DNA of 63,837 nucleotides, taken from positions 1-63,837 of the forward strand of contig CALEZI010000118.1 in the NCBI GenBank assembly GCA_937928755.1, read 5' to 3'. A program made the translations under genes and the position numbers. Under the pieces are notes generated by a model. The model was not told the origin of the DNA. It saw nothing but the letters and a program-made list of their open reading frames with translations, and searched no databases. This document shows positions 28,609 to 38,587 of the stretch, piece after piece. Numbering within the stretch: the first letter of the stretch is position 1; every line of letters begins with the position of its first letter. This DNA comes from an uncultured Rhodanobacteraceae bacterium. GTDB taxonomy: Bacteria; Pseudomonadota; Gammaproteobacteria; Xanthomonadales; SZUA-5.

Positions 28609-30910
28609 CGCCGGATTGATCTGTGGGCTGCTTGGCCTGGGCTGGGTGCCAGGCTCCGGAGCCCTCGCCGCGACACCGGATGTGCCGTCAGCCCGATTGA
28701 CCTCGCCGTACGGAATTCCGGGCGAAGTGCCAACCGAGGATGTCTGGACGCGCTTCCTTGGTGCGTCGGACCTGAAGAAAGCCGGCGCGGCGATGCTGGT
28801 CACCAACGAATTGTTCGATGCGCAGGGCAACCTCGATCCGGCCGCCTGCAAGGCACAGGCGCAGGCGGTGCGCGATGCCCTGGCAGAGATCCCGGTCAGT
28901 ACCGGACTCTGGCTGTACGGCGGTCGCTGCGCCGAACTCAGCGGGGACACGGTTCTCGCCGCACAATCCGAGGACGTGCTCGCGGCGCTGCTCGAGTACG
29001 CGATGAAGGAACGCAAGTTCGCACGTTTCGCCCGACCCATCCGCGTGCTCGGTGAGAACGACGTCTACGCCATCCTCGACCTGACCGGCGAAAAGCTGCT
29101 GTTCCAGTTCTACGAGGTCCCGGTCACGGGCCGTTACATGCGCCTGATGGTGATGCTGTACGACGAGGAGGAAAAGCGCGAATCCACGCTGTACTTCGAC
29201 TTTCTCGACACCTTCGTGCAACTGGCGCGCGACCAAAGCGAATTCGCCTATCCGGAAGGCCGCCGACTTTTTGCTCAATCCCTGCTTGAAAGCATGAAAG
29301 GCAGTGCGCCCGCGGACGTCGCACGCGAAGTCTGGAGCGCGCTGCGAATGCCGGAAGCCGCCGCACGCGCCAGCCAGCTGACCGAGCTCGGCAAGAAGGA
29401 CGGCGACTACAAGCTTTGGGTCGGTCTGATGTGCACCATGATCGAGCCGCTCGGGTGTGCGGCGCCGGGCGTCGACATGCTGCTGCCCTATGCCGAGGCC
29501 CGGTACGGCGATGCCTATGTCGCACTTGCGGCTGCCTATGCCGAAGGCCGCGGCGTCGACCGAGACGAGTCGGCCGCCCGCGACATGTTGCGCGCCGCAA
29601 ACGAAGAACTGGGTTCACCGCGCGCCGAACTTGGTCTCCAGGTGATGCTGAGAACCCTGACCGGCGAGACGCGGCTGCACCCGTTGGTCGAAGATGCGCT
29701 GCGCGCCGCGGCAACGGCCGGCGACCCTCTCGCCAGTCTGATCGTCGCGCTGGCCCAAGGCGATTGGGACAAAGGCGTGCCGGCCGAGGCGCTGCCTTTG
29801 CTCGAGCGCGCATCCCGTGCGGGGATTGCAAACGCCACCGGACTGATCGGTCGCCATCATTTCGAATCGGGGTCAACTGACGAGGGCATCCGACTGCTCG
29901 AACAGGCTGCCGCGGACGGCGACAGCGCTGCGGCCAGCGTGGCCGGCATCGCCTTTGCTCTCGGCGACAAGGTTGAACGCGATACCGAACGGGCGCTGCG
30001 CTTGCTGAACATGGCAGCGCAGGACGGGGACAAGCCCGCCATGCGCATGTTGGGCGCGGTGTATCAACGCATGGGTGGCGTCGACAACCAGCTACGCAGC
30101 GACCGTTGGCTCAGCAATGCCACGCTGCTTGGCGACCTGACGGCGGCGCACCAACTGGCCAAGTTCCTGTCCAGCGAACCCGAAGGTGCGCGCGACCCAC
30201 GCAAGCGCGCTCTGCAATTGTTCAATGCGCTGATCGAGGAACACGATTCGGTGACCGCGCGGGTCGATCTGGCAGTGTGGTATCTGACGGCAAAGAACGA
30301 AGTGCGCGCCCCGGAGAAGGCCGAGCCCCTGCTGCGCGTCGCTGCCGACCGCGGCAACCAGGAGGCGCGCACGCTCTATGTGGTGTACGCGCTGCAGGGT
30401 CGCCTTCCTGGGGCGGATCTCAAGCAGAGCCGCATCTGGCTGGAGGATGGCCTGACTGGCTCGGATGCGACGACTGCCGTCGGCTATGCAAGCGCGTTGA
30501 TGTATGCGCTGCCGGAATTTCGTGATGTGCCGCGGGCACTCGCGACGCTGACGCGCTGGTGGGAGAAGGACCACAATCCGCGCGCACTCAACGAACTGGC
30601 CTGGGCGCGTTGTACCAGCCCCGCCGCAGACATCTTCAGTGCCGAGGAGTCGGCCAGGCTGGGGCCGGCATTGGCGGCGCTCGACGACACCAAGGACTAC
30701 CCGGCCTGGCTCGATACCGTGGCCGCCTGTCACGCCGCTGCAGGCGATTTCGCCGATGCCGTCGACGTGCAGAAGGGCGCATTGGCGACGATCGAGAAGG
30801 TACTTGGCGTCGACCACCCGATGGCCCACGGCATGCGCAAGCGCCTGACGAGCTACGAGGCGGGCGAACGCATCAGCGAAAAGCCGTTTCCCGATGCGGA
30901 AGTTCAGTGA
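28598..30910 (+). CDS. Exported Sel1-type tetratricopeptide repeat protein
   Basis: 770 residues from the ATG at 28598 inside the end of the DUF3857 gene, with GGGGC upstream. A signal peptide (KISAGLICGLLGLGWVPGSGALA) is followed by an unrecognised N-terminal region (about 30-280). Sel1-like repeats run from about 290 to 680, for example GDAYVALAAAYAEGRGVDRD and GDKPAMRMLGAVYQRMGG. Such repeats bind other proteins. Coupling to the transglutaminase-like gene suggests the two products act together in the periplasm; that is inference. Confidence 0.82.
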   Translation: MKISAGLICGLLGLGWVPGSGALAATPDVPSARLTSPYGIPGEVPTEDVWTRFLGASDLKKAGAAMLVTNELFDAQGNLDPAACKAQAQAVRDALAEIPVSTGLWLYGGRCAELSGDTVLAAQSEDVLAALLEYAMKERKFARFARPIRVLGENDVYAILDLTGEKLLFQFYEVPVTGRYMRLMVMLYDEEEKRESTLYFDFLDTFVQLARDQSEFAYPEGRRLFAQSLLESMKGSAPADVAREVWSALRMPEAAARASQLTELGKKDGDYKLWVGLMCTMIEPLGCAAPGVDMLLPYAEARYGDAYVALAAAYAEGRGVDRDESAARDMLRAANEELGSPRAELGLQVMLRTLTGETRLHPLVEDALRAAATAGDPLASLIVALAQGDWDKGVPAEALPLLERASRAGIANATGLIGRHHFESGSTDEGIRLLEQAAADGDSAAASVAGIAFALGDKVERDTERALRLLNMAAQDGDKPAMRMLGAVYQRMGGVDNQLRSDRWLSNATLLGDLTAAHQLAKFLSSEPEGARDPRKRALQLFNALIEEHDSVTARVDLAVWYLTAKNEVRAPEKAEPLLRVAADRGNQEARTLYVVYALQGRLPGADLKQSRIWLEDGLTGSDATTAVGYASALMYALPEFRDVPRALATLTRWWEKDHNPRALNELAWARCTSPAADIFSAEESARLGPALAALDDTKDYPAWLDTVAACHAAAGDFADAVDVQKGALATIEKVLGVDHPMAHGMRKRLTSYEAGERISEKPFPDAEVQ

Positions 30911-30927
30911 AGTCGTGTCCGATTGCA

Positions 30928-30984
30928 GACCTTGTGTCGCGAGACCTGGCATCAGGAGCTCGCGGGACAAGCCCGCTCCCACAG
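30928..30984. repeat. REP-like palindromic element
   Basis: ACCTTGTGTCGCGAG...GAGCTCGCGGGACAAGCC...GCTCCCACAG repeats the core of the 4929-4995 element but lacks its left GTGGGAGCG arm. It lies between the convergent Sel1 and DUF1501 genes and may serve as a bidirectional transcript end. Confidence 0.75.
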
Positions 30985-30989
30985 ACCGC

Positions 30990-32408
30990 CTAACCCGCGA
31001 TGAACCCCAGATCCGCGCTCGGGTAGAGCCCCAGCGCCGGGAAGATGTCCGCCAACCCGGCATTGTCGACGCCGAACCAGCGCGCCAGAGTGGCCGCGTA
31101 CGGGTCGACGCCGGTGGTCGGGATGATCTGGCCGTAACCGGCGTCGTCCGGGTTGCCGTTCTGCAACAGGGATGGCATCGACCCGTAGAAACGTCCGCCG
31201 CGCACCGCGCCGCCCATGACGAAGTGGTGCCCGCCCCAACCGTGGTCGGTGCCGTCGCCATTGGTCGACAGCGTGCGCCCGAAGTCCGACGCGGTGAAGG
31301 TGGTCACCTGCGAAGCGATGCCCATCTGCACGGTCGCCTGGTGGAAGGCATGCATCGCCTGCGACAGCGTGGCCAGTATTCCGCTGTGCGTCAGCAGTTG
31401 ATCATCATGGGTGTCGAAACCGCCCAGGCTGACATAGAAGATCTGCCGTCGCATGTTCAGGCCGGTCGGACCGCGCACATTGATCAAATTGGCCACCTGG
31501 CGCAATTGGGCGCCGAGCGAGTTGTTCGGGAACGGCGTGGTCCAGGTCGGCAGCGGATTCAGCGCTGCCTGCAGCATCTGATAGGTCGCGATCGAGCGTC
31601 GCGTGGCGCGTGCATAGGCGCGTTCGAACATGTGCGCCTGCACGCCATCGGCGATCAACGCATTGAACGTCTGCGCGCCGAGTTGGTTCTGATAGGTGCC
31701 GAGGTAATCGATGGTCTCCACCCCGTTGGCGCTCATCACGTACTGGTCGATGCTGGCGCCACGCTGGAACAGGCTCTGGCTCGACAGCGACATGGTCATC
31801 GGCAGTTGCTGGTTGGGATTGCCATCGAACAGCAAGTCGGCGATGCGGCCGCCCCAGCCGTTGGCGTTGGCGTCGTCCGGACGCGAGGTCTGCCAGAAGT
31901 TCGCTTGATCGTCGTGCGAAAAAAGCTGCGGCGGCGCTGGATGACTGCCGTTCTGGTACTGCGCCTGGGTGATCGGCCCCAGCAGCGGCCCGACATTGGC
32001 GACGATCGCAGCGTGCTGATTGTTGAAAAGGGCGCGCAGCTCAGGCATCGACGGATGCAAGCCGTAACTGGCGCCATCGCTCGGCGGACCGCCGGGTAAT
32101 CCTGGCTGCACGGGCTGCGGCGTCAATGCCAATGCCGCAACCGCTGCCTGGTTGATCGCCATCGCGGGCCGCGTGGCCTGATAGATACCGTAATGCGTGG
32201 CGTCAAAGGGGACGATGGTGTTGAAGCTGTCGTTGCCGCCGTTGAGGAATATGCATACCAGTGCCTTGTAGTCGGGGAAAATCCCGCCATTGCCGGCCTT
32301 GGCGGCTGCCGCCATCAGTTGCAGATTGCCGAGCGCGCTGAACAGCGTGGCGCCACCGAGTGCGCTGTGGATCGAGCGACGCAGGAACTCGCGACGATTG
32401 AAGTTCAT
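30990..32408 (-). CDS. DUF1501 protein, Tat-exported
   Basis: 472 residues. The N-terminus has a twin-arginine signal (NRREFLRRSIHSALGG). Family landmarks include LVCIFLNGGNDSFNTIVP, FYVSLGGFDTHDDQ and FTASDFGRTLSTNGDGTDHGW, which resemble the metal-site motifs of the alkaline-phosphatase/sulfatase-like fold assigned to this family. It lies 9 nt downstream of a DUF1800 gene on the same strand. DUF1800 and DUF1501 genes are a common pair in bacteria, and their joint function is not known; a surface or periplasmic role is likely from the export signals. Confidence 0.92.
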   Translation of the reverse strand: MNFNRREFLRRSIHSALGGATLFSALGNLQLMAAAAKAGNGGIFPDYKALVCIFLNGGNDSFNTIVPFDATHYGIYQATRPAMAINQAAVAALALTPQPVQPGLPGGPPSDGASYGLHPSMPELRALFNNQHAAIVANVGPLLGPITQAQYQNGSHPAPPQLFSHDDQANFWQTSRPDDANANGWGGRIADLLFDGNPNQQLPMTMSLSSQSLFQRGASIDQYVMSANGVETIDYLGTYQNQLGAQTFNALIADGVQAHMFERAYARATRRSIATYQMLQAALNPLPTWTTPFPNNSLGAQLRQVANLINVRGPTGLNMRRQIFYVSLGGFDTHDDQLLTHSGILATLSQAMHAFHQATVQMGIASQVTTFTASDFGRTLSTNGDGTDHGWGGHHFVMGGAVRGGRFYGSMPSLLQNGNPDDAGYGQIIPTTGVDPYAATLARWFGVDNAGLADIFPALGLYPSADLGFIAG

Positions 32409-32417
32409 GTTCGCGCC

Positions 32418-34199
32418 CTACTTCTGGATGTTGAATTCGGGGGAGTTGACGATCAGGTAGAGCGCCTGCTGCACCCGCCACAACGGCACATCCTGCGGCG
32501 CGCCGGAGGGCTGCCCGGGAATGTTGTCCGGTGGCGTGCCATTCAGCCGCGTGATCAGGAGATTGCGCATGAACGGCGTCATCCGACCGGACATCATCAC
32601 CAGGTTCAGATGGTCGATCAGTGCCGGCGGATCCGCCGCCAGCAGCTTCAGCGCGCTGTAATCGAACAGCGTCTCCTCGGGTACCGGCGCGCCATTTTCC
32701 CAGACCACGCTGTAACGGCTGCCGACGTAGAACAGCATGATGCGCCAGCCGAGGTAATTGGGCGCCGTCACCAGTTGCGTGTCGGTGGCGATCTGGAATT
32801 CGGGCGAAACCAGGCCGGCGTCGCGGATCTCCCCCGGCTGCGCGAAGTCGGGCTTGAAGAAGTTGAACACCGAGGGCGCGCTCAACGGCAACTGGCCGAA
32901 CTCGTCGCGCACATGCGACCAGCGAAACACGCGACCGTTGATCGAGATGCCCGGCGCCACGCGCCATAGCAGCGCCAGCTTGGTGATCGGCTCGCGCAGC
33001 TTGCCGAAGGTCGTTGGCACGCCCTCATGGCCGTGGCGCGCCTCCTCGTCCAGCAGGATCGCGCGGACCACCGCCTTCAAGTCGCCGCGCACGCCCTGCC
33101 CGTTGTTGTTGAACACGGTCGCGACTCGCGCGACGTAGGCTGGCGAGGGGTTGCTGGTGACCAGCCTCTGGATCAACTGCTCGCCGATGAATGGGCCGAC
33201 GTTCGGGTGGTTGAAGATGTTGTCGAGCGCGGCGTCGAGTTCCTGCGTGGCGTTTCCGCCCGCGATCAGCAACCCGTTCGGCAGGGCGACGCCCGGGTAC
33301 ACCAGCAACTGCTTGTTCGTGGTGTTGTCGTGGAAGGCCTCGACCGGCGCCATTGGCGAGGTCCACTCCTCCTCGTAGGGATTGCCCGGCGCGCAGTCCG
33401 AATACTGCGCGACCGTGCAATTGATGAAATTCCAGCCGGTGAACACGTGGGCGAAACCGCGCACGTGATCCTGGCCGTAAGTCGGCACGCGATTGCCGCC
33501 GACCAAAACCGGCGTACCGTCGAGATTCAGCTGATCGAGGCCGATCGAAAACAGTTGGAGGATCTCGCGCGCGTAGTTCTCGTCAGGCCGGATGTTCAGC
33601 ACCGGATCGTTCTTGCGATTGCCGAGCATGCTCAGGAATCGACCCATCGCCGGATGCAGCGTCACGTCTTCCAGCAAGGTGCGGAAATTGCCGAAGGCGT
33701 TGCGCGCCAACGTGTCGTGGTAATCCGCCAGCGCCCACGGCTGGAACAGCAGCGCGGCGTTCTTGTCGGAGACCACCATGATTTCCGACAGCGCAAAAGC
33801 CACGCGCTGGCGCAACTGGTCGTTGTGCGTCAGCAACGGGTTGCTCGGGTTGTACAACTGCGAGGCATGGATGAACCAGGCTTCCTGGCGCTGCGATTGG
33901 TAGACCCCCTGCTGCAGGGTCAGGCGAATCCAGTCCAGGTAGGCCTTCTGCAGTGAGGTCGGCGCGGCAAACTGCTCATCCAGCCAGGCCTGATAGCCCA
34001 GTTGCCGCAGTCGTGCGATGTCCTGCAGGCGCGGCCCAAAGGTTGCTTGGTCGAGGAAACGCGCCGCGGACTTGTCGTTGAGTTCCTCGAAGCCGTCGGC
34101 GAACAGCGACTGCGAGGATGCGCCAAGCGGCAGCAGCAGACAGAACAACATCGCCGGCAACCGGTGCCAGAGATTTGCGAAATGGCGGGAGATGCTCAC
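32418..34199 (-). CDS. DUF1800 protein, exported
   Basis: 593 residues from the GTG at 34199, which has GGAG 7 nt upstream. The in-frame codon at 34235 has no visible ribosome site. The N-terminus has basic residues then a hydrophobic core (AMLFCLLLPLGASSQ), so it is exported. LFADGFE follows the signal peptide at residues 32-38. The DUF1800 signature begins at AARFLDQATFGP and continues through ENYAREILQLFSIGLDQLNL and HVFTGWN. It is operonic with the DUF1501 gene (9-nt gap). Function unknown. Confidence 0.9.
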   Translation of the reverse strand: MSISRHFANLWHRLPAMLFCLLLPLGASSQSLFADGFEELNDKSAARFLDQATFGPRLQDIARLRQLGYQAWLDEQFAAPTSLQKAYLDWIRLTLQQGVYQSQRQEAWFIHASQLYNPSNPLLTHNDQLRQRVAFALSEIMVVSDKNAALLFQPWALADYHDTLARNAFGNFRTLLEDVTLHPAMGRFLSMLGNRKNDPVLNIRPDENYAREILQLFSIGLDQLNLDGTPVLVGGNRVPTYGQDHVRGFAHVFTGWNFINCTVAQYSDCAPGNPYEEEWTSPMAPVEAFHDNTTNKQLLVYPGVALPNGLLIAGGNATQELDAALDNIFNHPNVGPFIGEQLIQRLVTSNPSPAYVARVATVFNNNGQGVRGDLKAVVRAILLDEEARHGHEGVPTTFGKLREPITKLALLWRVAPGISINGRVFRWSHVRDEFGQLPLSAPSVFNFFKPDFAQPGEIRDAGLVSPEFQIATDTQLVTAPNYLGWRIMLFYVGSRYSVVWENGAPVPEETLFDYSALKLLAADPPALIDHLNLVMMSGRMTPFMRNLLITRLNGTPPDNIPGQPSGAPQDVPLWRVQQALYLIVNSPEFNIQK

Positions 34200-34457
34200 A
34201 CAGGGTCTCCACGGCGGATTCATTGGGCAGCACAAGCTGATTTACGTTAGGCGCGAAGTGTGACGGATCGTTCGTCTTCACGCCATGTCTACGCTGCCAG
34301 CAATGGCGGCCACGAATCTTGAACCACGTCGCAACGTTGATGTCGGGGACACCGATGTCGGTGACGCCACACGAAACATCCGTTCACGGCGGGCGGCGCG
34401 AAACAACCCGCCGGTCTCGGCGACCCTTCAAATGACGTCCCTGACCGGTCAACCGAG

Positions 34458-35729
34458 TCAACGCGTCACATATCTGGATTGCCCCAGCATGTCGCGGGTG
34501 ACCAACACGACTCCGTTGGCGATCACGTGGAAACGCTCCGCGTCGTGCACCGGATCCACGCCGATGTGCATGCCGTCGGGAATGCGGCAGCCCTTGTCGA
34601 GTACGGCTCGGCGGATGCGGCAACCACGCCCGACGGTCACATTGGTCAGCAGCACCGACTCGTCAATCTCGGTGTCCATTTCGACACGCACATTCGAAAA
34701 CAACACAGAGCGGCGTACCGTGGCGCCGATCACCAGGCAGCCGCCGGACACCATCGAGTCAAGCGCCGTCCCCGGCTTTCCGTCATGCGCGGCAAACTTC
34801 GCTGGCGGCAACTGCTCCTGGTAGGTCCAGATCGGCCAGTCGGCATCGTACAGATTCAACTCGGGCAGCGGATCCAGCAACTCCAGGTTGGCCTTCCAGA
34901 AGGCCTCGACCGTACCAACGTCACGCCAGTATCCCTGGTGACTTGCGTCCAGCCGATCGCGAAACGAATACGCCAGCGCCGAATGGGTGTGAATCGCCTT
35001 GGGGATGATGTCCTTGCCGAAATCGTGACTGGAGCTCTTGTCGGCAGCGTCGCTGAGCAGTTGGTCGATCAGGAACTGGGTGTTGAACACGTAGATGCCC
35101 ATCGACGCCAACGCCACGTCATCGCGACCCGGAATCGGCTCCGGCGACGCCGGCTTCTCGGTGAACTTGCGGATGCGCATGTTCTCGTCGACCTGCATCA
35201 CACCGAAGGCACTGGCCTCCGAGATCGGAACTTCGATGCAGCCGACGGTGAAGTCGGCGTCGCGCTGCACGTGATCGGCCAGCATCGCGCCGTAGTCCAT
35301 CTTGTAGATGTGGTCGCCCGCCAGCACCAGGATGTAGCGAGGCCCGTGCGACAACAGGATGTCGATGTTCTGGAACACGGCATCCGCAGTCCCGGAGTAC
35401 CAGGAGGTTTCGTCGACACGCTGCTGCGCCGGAAACAGTTCGACGAACTCGTTGAACTCGCCGCGCAGGAAGCCCCATCCCATCTGGATGTGACGGATCA
35501 ATGAGTGCGATTTGTACTGCGTCAACACGGCGATGCGGCGGACGCCCGAATTGATGCAGTTCGACAACGGGAAATCGATGATGCGGAACTTGCCGCCGAA
35601 GGGCACCGCCGGTTTCGCGCGCCAGTCGGTCAGTGAACTCAGTCGAGTTCCACGCCCGCCGGCAAGCACCAGGGCAAGCGTGTCCTTGGTCAGTCGGCTG
35701 ACGAATCGCAGATCCTGCGGCTCGGGCAT
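34458..35729 (-). CDS. glgC: Glucose-1-phosphate adenylyltransferase (ADP-glucose pyrophosphorylase)
   Basis: 423 residues, the normal length. It makes ADP-glucose from glucose-1-phosphate and ATP for glycogen synthesis in the cytoplasm. Signatures are LALVLAGGRGTRLSSLTD, AKPAVPFGGKFRIIDFPLSN, the WYSGTADAV motif, GDHIYKMDYG and FTEKP. The C-terminal left-handed beta-helix (GCLVIGATVRRSVLFSNVRV) is complete. No glgA, glgB or glgP lies next to it here, so it is either a lone copy or its pathway genes are elsewhere. Its start is divergent to the ChaN-like gene with 196 bp between. Confidence 0.96.
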   Translation of the reverse strand: MPEPQDLRFVSRLTKDTLALVLAGGRGTRLSSLTDWRAKPAVPFGGKFRIIDFPLSNCINSGVRRIAVLTQYKSHSLIRHIQMGWGFLRGEFNEFVELFPAQQRVDETSWYSGTADAVFQNIDILLSHGPRYILVLAGDHIYKMDYGAMLADHVQRDADFTVGCIEVPISEASAFGVMQVDENMRIRKFTEKPASPEPIPGRDDVALASMGIYVFNTQFLIDQLLSDAADKSSSHDFGKDIIPKAIHTHSALAYSFRDRLDASHQGYWRDVGTVEAFWKANLELLDPLPELNLYDADWPIWTYQEQLPPAKFAAHDGKPGTALDSMVSGGCLVIGATVRRSVLFSNVRVEMDTEIDESVLLTNVTVGRGCRIRRAVLDKGCRIPDGMHIGVDPVHDAERFHVIANGVVLVTRDMLGQSRYVTR

Positions 35730-35925
35730 CGGCGCTTACTCCTGTGGGCGACACCCCCATGCTAAACGACTCGCAATCGAGGACCAGGAGTTTGATCAAG
35801 CCTTGCTGCAGAAACTGTTGGCGCTCCGACTTCCGAATCGCCAGCCACGACGTTCTTGATGGCCCCTTGAAACAAAGCGTAAACAACCCACCTCATTCGT
35901 CGTCGTCAATCCAAGTGGGGCGCCC

Positions 35926-36798
35926 GTGCACCGAAGATCGCTGTTGCTGCCCATGATGTTCTGCCTTGCGTTGCCACTGGCAGCAACGGCCAGCGAAGCA
36001 CCGCGAGCCGACGCCGAGATCAAGGCGGCGGTGGAACTGATTCGCGACAACTCGCAGGGGCACAGGATGATCCTGCTCGGCGAGAAACACGCCACGGCCG
36101 AAATCCCCCGACTGGTCGCCGCACTGGTCGCCGAGTTGTCGCACAGCCAGCCGGTGGTGCTGGCGCTCGAGATCCCGCGCAGCGAACAGGCCGCAATGCA
36201 AAACTACCTCGCTTCCGACGGCGGCAGCGACGCGCGTGCGGCGCTGCGATCCGGGGCCTTCTGGCAGGTGCAGGGAACTCGGCACGACGGCCGTCGCAAC
36301 GAGGACGTGCTCGACATGATCGAGCAAATGCGCCAGCTCAAAGCAACCCGGCGGGATGTCAGCCTGTTGCCGTTCGACGTCGCGCCGGGCTCTGCCGGCA
36401 GCCACCACGCGCGCGACCGGGCAATGGCCGAACACCTGCGCGAGCAGTTCAATGCTGCAGCGCCGGCGCGCTTTCTGGTCGTCACCGGCAACGTCCACGC
36501 GATGCTGCGCAAACCGGGCTACGCGCCGCCCGAAATGCAGCAACCGATGGGCGCCTACCTCATCGACCTGGACCCATTTTCGATCAACATCAGCGCATCG
36601 TCGGGTCAATTCTGGGGTTGCTCCGGCGGTCAGTGCGCAGCGATGGAATCACGTCCGGCACAGTGGCGCAGCGGGCCAGATCGCGAAGGCGGCGCCTACC
36701 ACTACCAACTGGTGCTGCCGCAATTCAGCGTGGCGCGCTTGCTCGGGACAACTGCCGCATCGCAACCGAATCCAGCCGCAACAGCGGATAACGATTGA
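35926..36798 (+). CDS. ChaN-like / EreA-ChaN fold exported protein
   Basis: 290 residues from a GTG at 35926 preceded by GTGGGG; an ATG at 35953 is an alternative. A signal peptide (SLLLPMMFCLALPLAATA) is present. The motifs ILLGEKHATAEIPRLVAALV, the RDRAMAEHL helix and VVTGNVHAM are those of the ChaN haem-binding/Tiki-like superfamily, with the conserved E-H pair and the His near the C-terminus. Family members bind haem or act on small molecules or proteins; the role here is open. The 3' end overlaps the convergent M14 gene by 74 bp. Confidence 0.8.
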   Translation: MHRRSLLLPMMFCLALPLAATASEAPRADAEIKAAVELIRDNSQGHRMILLGEKHATAEIPRLVAALVAELSHSQPVVLALEIPRSEQAAMQNYLASDGGSDARAALRSGAFWQVQGTRHDGRRNEDVLDMIEQMRQLKATRRDVSLLPFDVAPGSAGSHHARDRAMAEHLREQFNAAAPARFLVVTGNVHAMLRKPGYAPPEMQQPMGAYLIDLDPFSINISASSGQFWGCSGGQCAAMESRPAQWRSGPDREGGAYHYQLVLPQFSVARLLGTTAASQPNPAATADND

Positions 36799-38587
36799 GC
36801 GCCTGATCGAAATACGGACTGCGTTCGTAGAAGAAGCGTAACCGCGCTCGGGCGTCTGCAGCGAAGTCCGGATCGGAAAGTCGCTGCTCGAACTCCGCCT
36901 TGAGGTCCGCATCCGCGGCCAGCATTTCGCGCGCAATGCGCTCCATGACGCGCGCCTCGGCGTACTCCTTTTCTTCGAAAATGCTGTCGAAGAATCCCCA
37001 GCGCAGGAAACTGTCCGGCGCGTCGGGTTCGAGCAGTTGCGCGATCAGGCGCGCGCGCGGCTGGTCCATGGTGATCAGCCAACTGCCTTCGGGCACTGGC
37101 ATTTCGACCTCTTCCAGGTGCGCGGTCAGTTCGCTGATCAGGTGCCGACCCTCGAATGGCCGCGGCGCCCAGGCAACCTTGCTGAAGCGATAGCGACCCG
37201 CCTTGATGCTGGCCACGGCGTCGACACGCTGCATCTGGATGCCATGCAGGCGCAGGCGCTCTGCCACCGCGTTCCACTGCGGCGGCACGAGATACGCCGC
37301 CGGGGCCGGCGTTTGCGCCGTGACCGAGACTTCGCGTTGCACCGGCACGCTGAAGGTCTGCGGTTTGCTGCTGTCGTACTGCACCCAGTGGCCCCCGGAT
37401 ACATCGCTCGGCGTGCGCGTGTAGGCGTAACCGAGAAAATCCATCGGCTGGCTGGACTCGGTCAATCCGTATGCCAGCGGCACCATCGTGCCCTCGGCAA
37501 AACGCTCGCGTTCGGCCGATGCGACCGCTGACTTGAGTGCCTGCGGCTGGCGTCCGATGGCACGCAACAATTCGCGCAGCAGCGCCTCGTTGACCCGCGT
37601 GCGCGTGCGGAAATCCTTGAGCATGTGGGTTTCCAGCAGCAGTCCGGCACGGCCGGCGGCCGCGGCATAACCCACCGAAAAGCGCGCCGACGAGGCGCCC
37701 TCGACCAGGCCCGCGCGCAAGTCGTCGTTCTGCTTCAGGCTGACATAAACGGCGACTGGCCAGCCCTGCTGACGCAGCGCCGGCTCGACCTCGCCATCGA
37801 AAACCGCGCGCTGCCATTGGGCGAGACTCGGGGCGATGTTCTGCTGAGTTTCGAAAGCCCAGGTCATCGGGTACTGATAGTCGGCGCCATTGGTGTTGTG
37901 CATGTCGATCAGCAGGTCCGGCTGCCAGCGCTGCCACAGGCGCAGCCAAGCCTGCATCTCCGGCGCATCGGCCTTGGTGTAGTCGCGGTTGAGGTTCAAG
38001 TTCTGCGCAGTCGAACGCCAGCCCATGGCATCCGGACCGTTCTGATTGATCCGGTTGAACGGCGAGAAGCGCTCATGGCCATCGACGTTGAAGATCGGCA
38101 CCAGCACCAGGATCACCTGCTGCAGCAACGCCGCATCGCGGCCGCCGACGGTCAGCTCGCGCGACAGCGCCATCAGCGCGTCCTTGCCCTCGTTTTCTCC
38201 CGGATGGATGCCCGCCTGTATGAAGATGATCGGTTTACCCGACGCGTGCGCCGCCTCCGGCGTGGACTCGCCGCCAGACGCCAGCACCACCACTTTCAGC
38301 GCCCTGCCCTGCGGGCTGCGCCCGAAGTCGCTCATCGAAACCTGATCGCTGGCGTCGTCGAGGCGCTGGAACCAGTCCATGGTTTCGGCATAACGCGGCG
38401 TACGTCGGTAGTCGCTGGCCTCGGCGGGCGTGATCCATGGCGACTTCGAGGAACTGCCCGGTTCGGTGTCCGCCGCGGCAGAGCTGGCCGCAAAGAGCAG
38501 CAGGGCAAGCGCAATCATCGGCGACCAACCTGAAGGGAACAGCCGTCGATATTCGACGAGCGGCGCGCGAATGAACAGGCCTGTCAC
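36725..38587 (-). CDS. M14-family zinc carboxypeptidase, exported
   Basis: 620 residues from a GTG at 38587 overlapping the upstream hydrolase stop (GTGA). An ATG at 38518, directly before the hydrophobic signal core IALALLLFAASSAAA, is an alternative, but the longer form supplies the basic n-region. Zinc ligands are visible in GIHPGENEGKDA (His, Glu) and DLLIDMHNTNG (His), and the catalytic Glu is probably in GLLLETHMLKD. Members trim C-terminal residues from peptides. The last 74 bp are antisense to the ChaN-like gene. Confidence 0.9.
   Translation of the reverse strand: MTGLFIRAPLVEYRRLFPSGWSPMIALALLLFAASSAAADTEPGSSSKSPWITPAEASDYRRTPRYAETMDWFQRLDDASDQVSMSDFGRSPQGRALKVVVLASGGESTPEAAHASGKPIIFIQAGIHPGENEGKDALMALSRELTVGGRDAALLQQVILVLVPIFNVDGHERFSPFNRINQNGPDAMGWRSTAQNLNLNRDYTKADAPEMQAWLRLWQRWQPDLLIDMHNTNGADYQYPMTWAFETQQNIAPSLAQWQRAVFDGEVEPALRQQGWPVAVYVSLKQNDDLRAGLVEGASSARFSVGYAAAAGRAGLLLETHMLKDFRTRTRVNEALLRELLRAIGRQPQALKSAVASAERERFAEGTMVPLAYGLTESSQPMDFLGYAYTRTPSDVSGGHWVQYDSSKPQTFSVPVQREVSVTAQTPAPAAYLVPPQWNAVAERLRLHGIQMQRVDAVASIKAGRYRFSKVAWAPRPFEGRHLISELTAHLEEVEMPVPEGSWLITMDQPRARLIAQLLEPDAPDSFLRWGFFDSIFEEKEYAEARVMERIAREMLAADADLKAEFEQRLSDPDFAADARARLRFFYERSPYFDQALNRYPLLRLDSVAMRQLSRASAPR

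Noticed and set aside
27472..29040. 522-codon minus-strand ORF
   Set aside because: Antisense shadow of the DUF3857 and Sel1 genes, which have signal peptides, motifs and ribosome sites.
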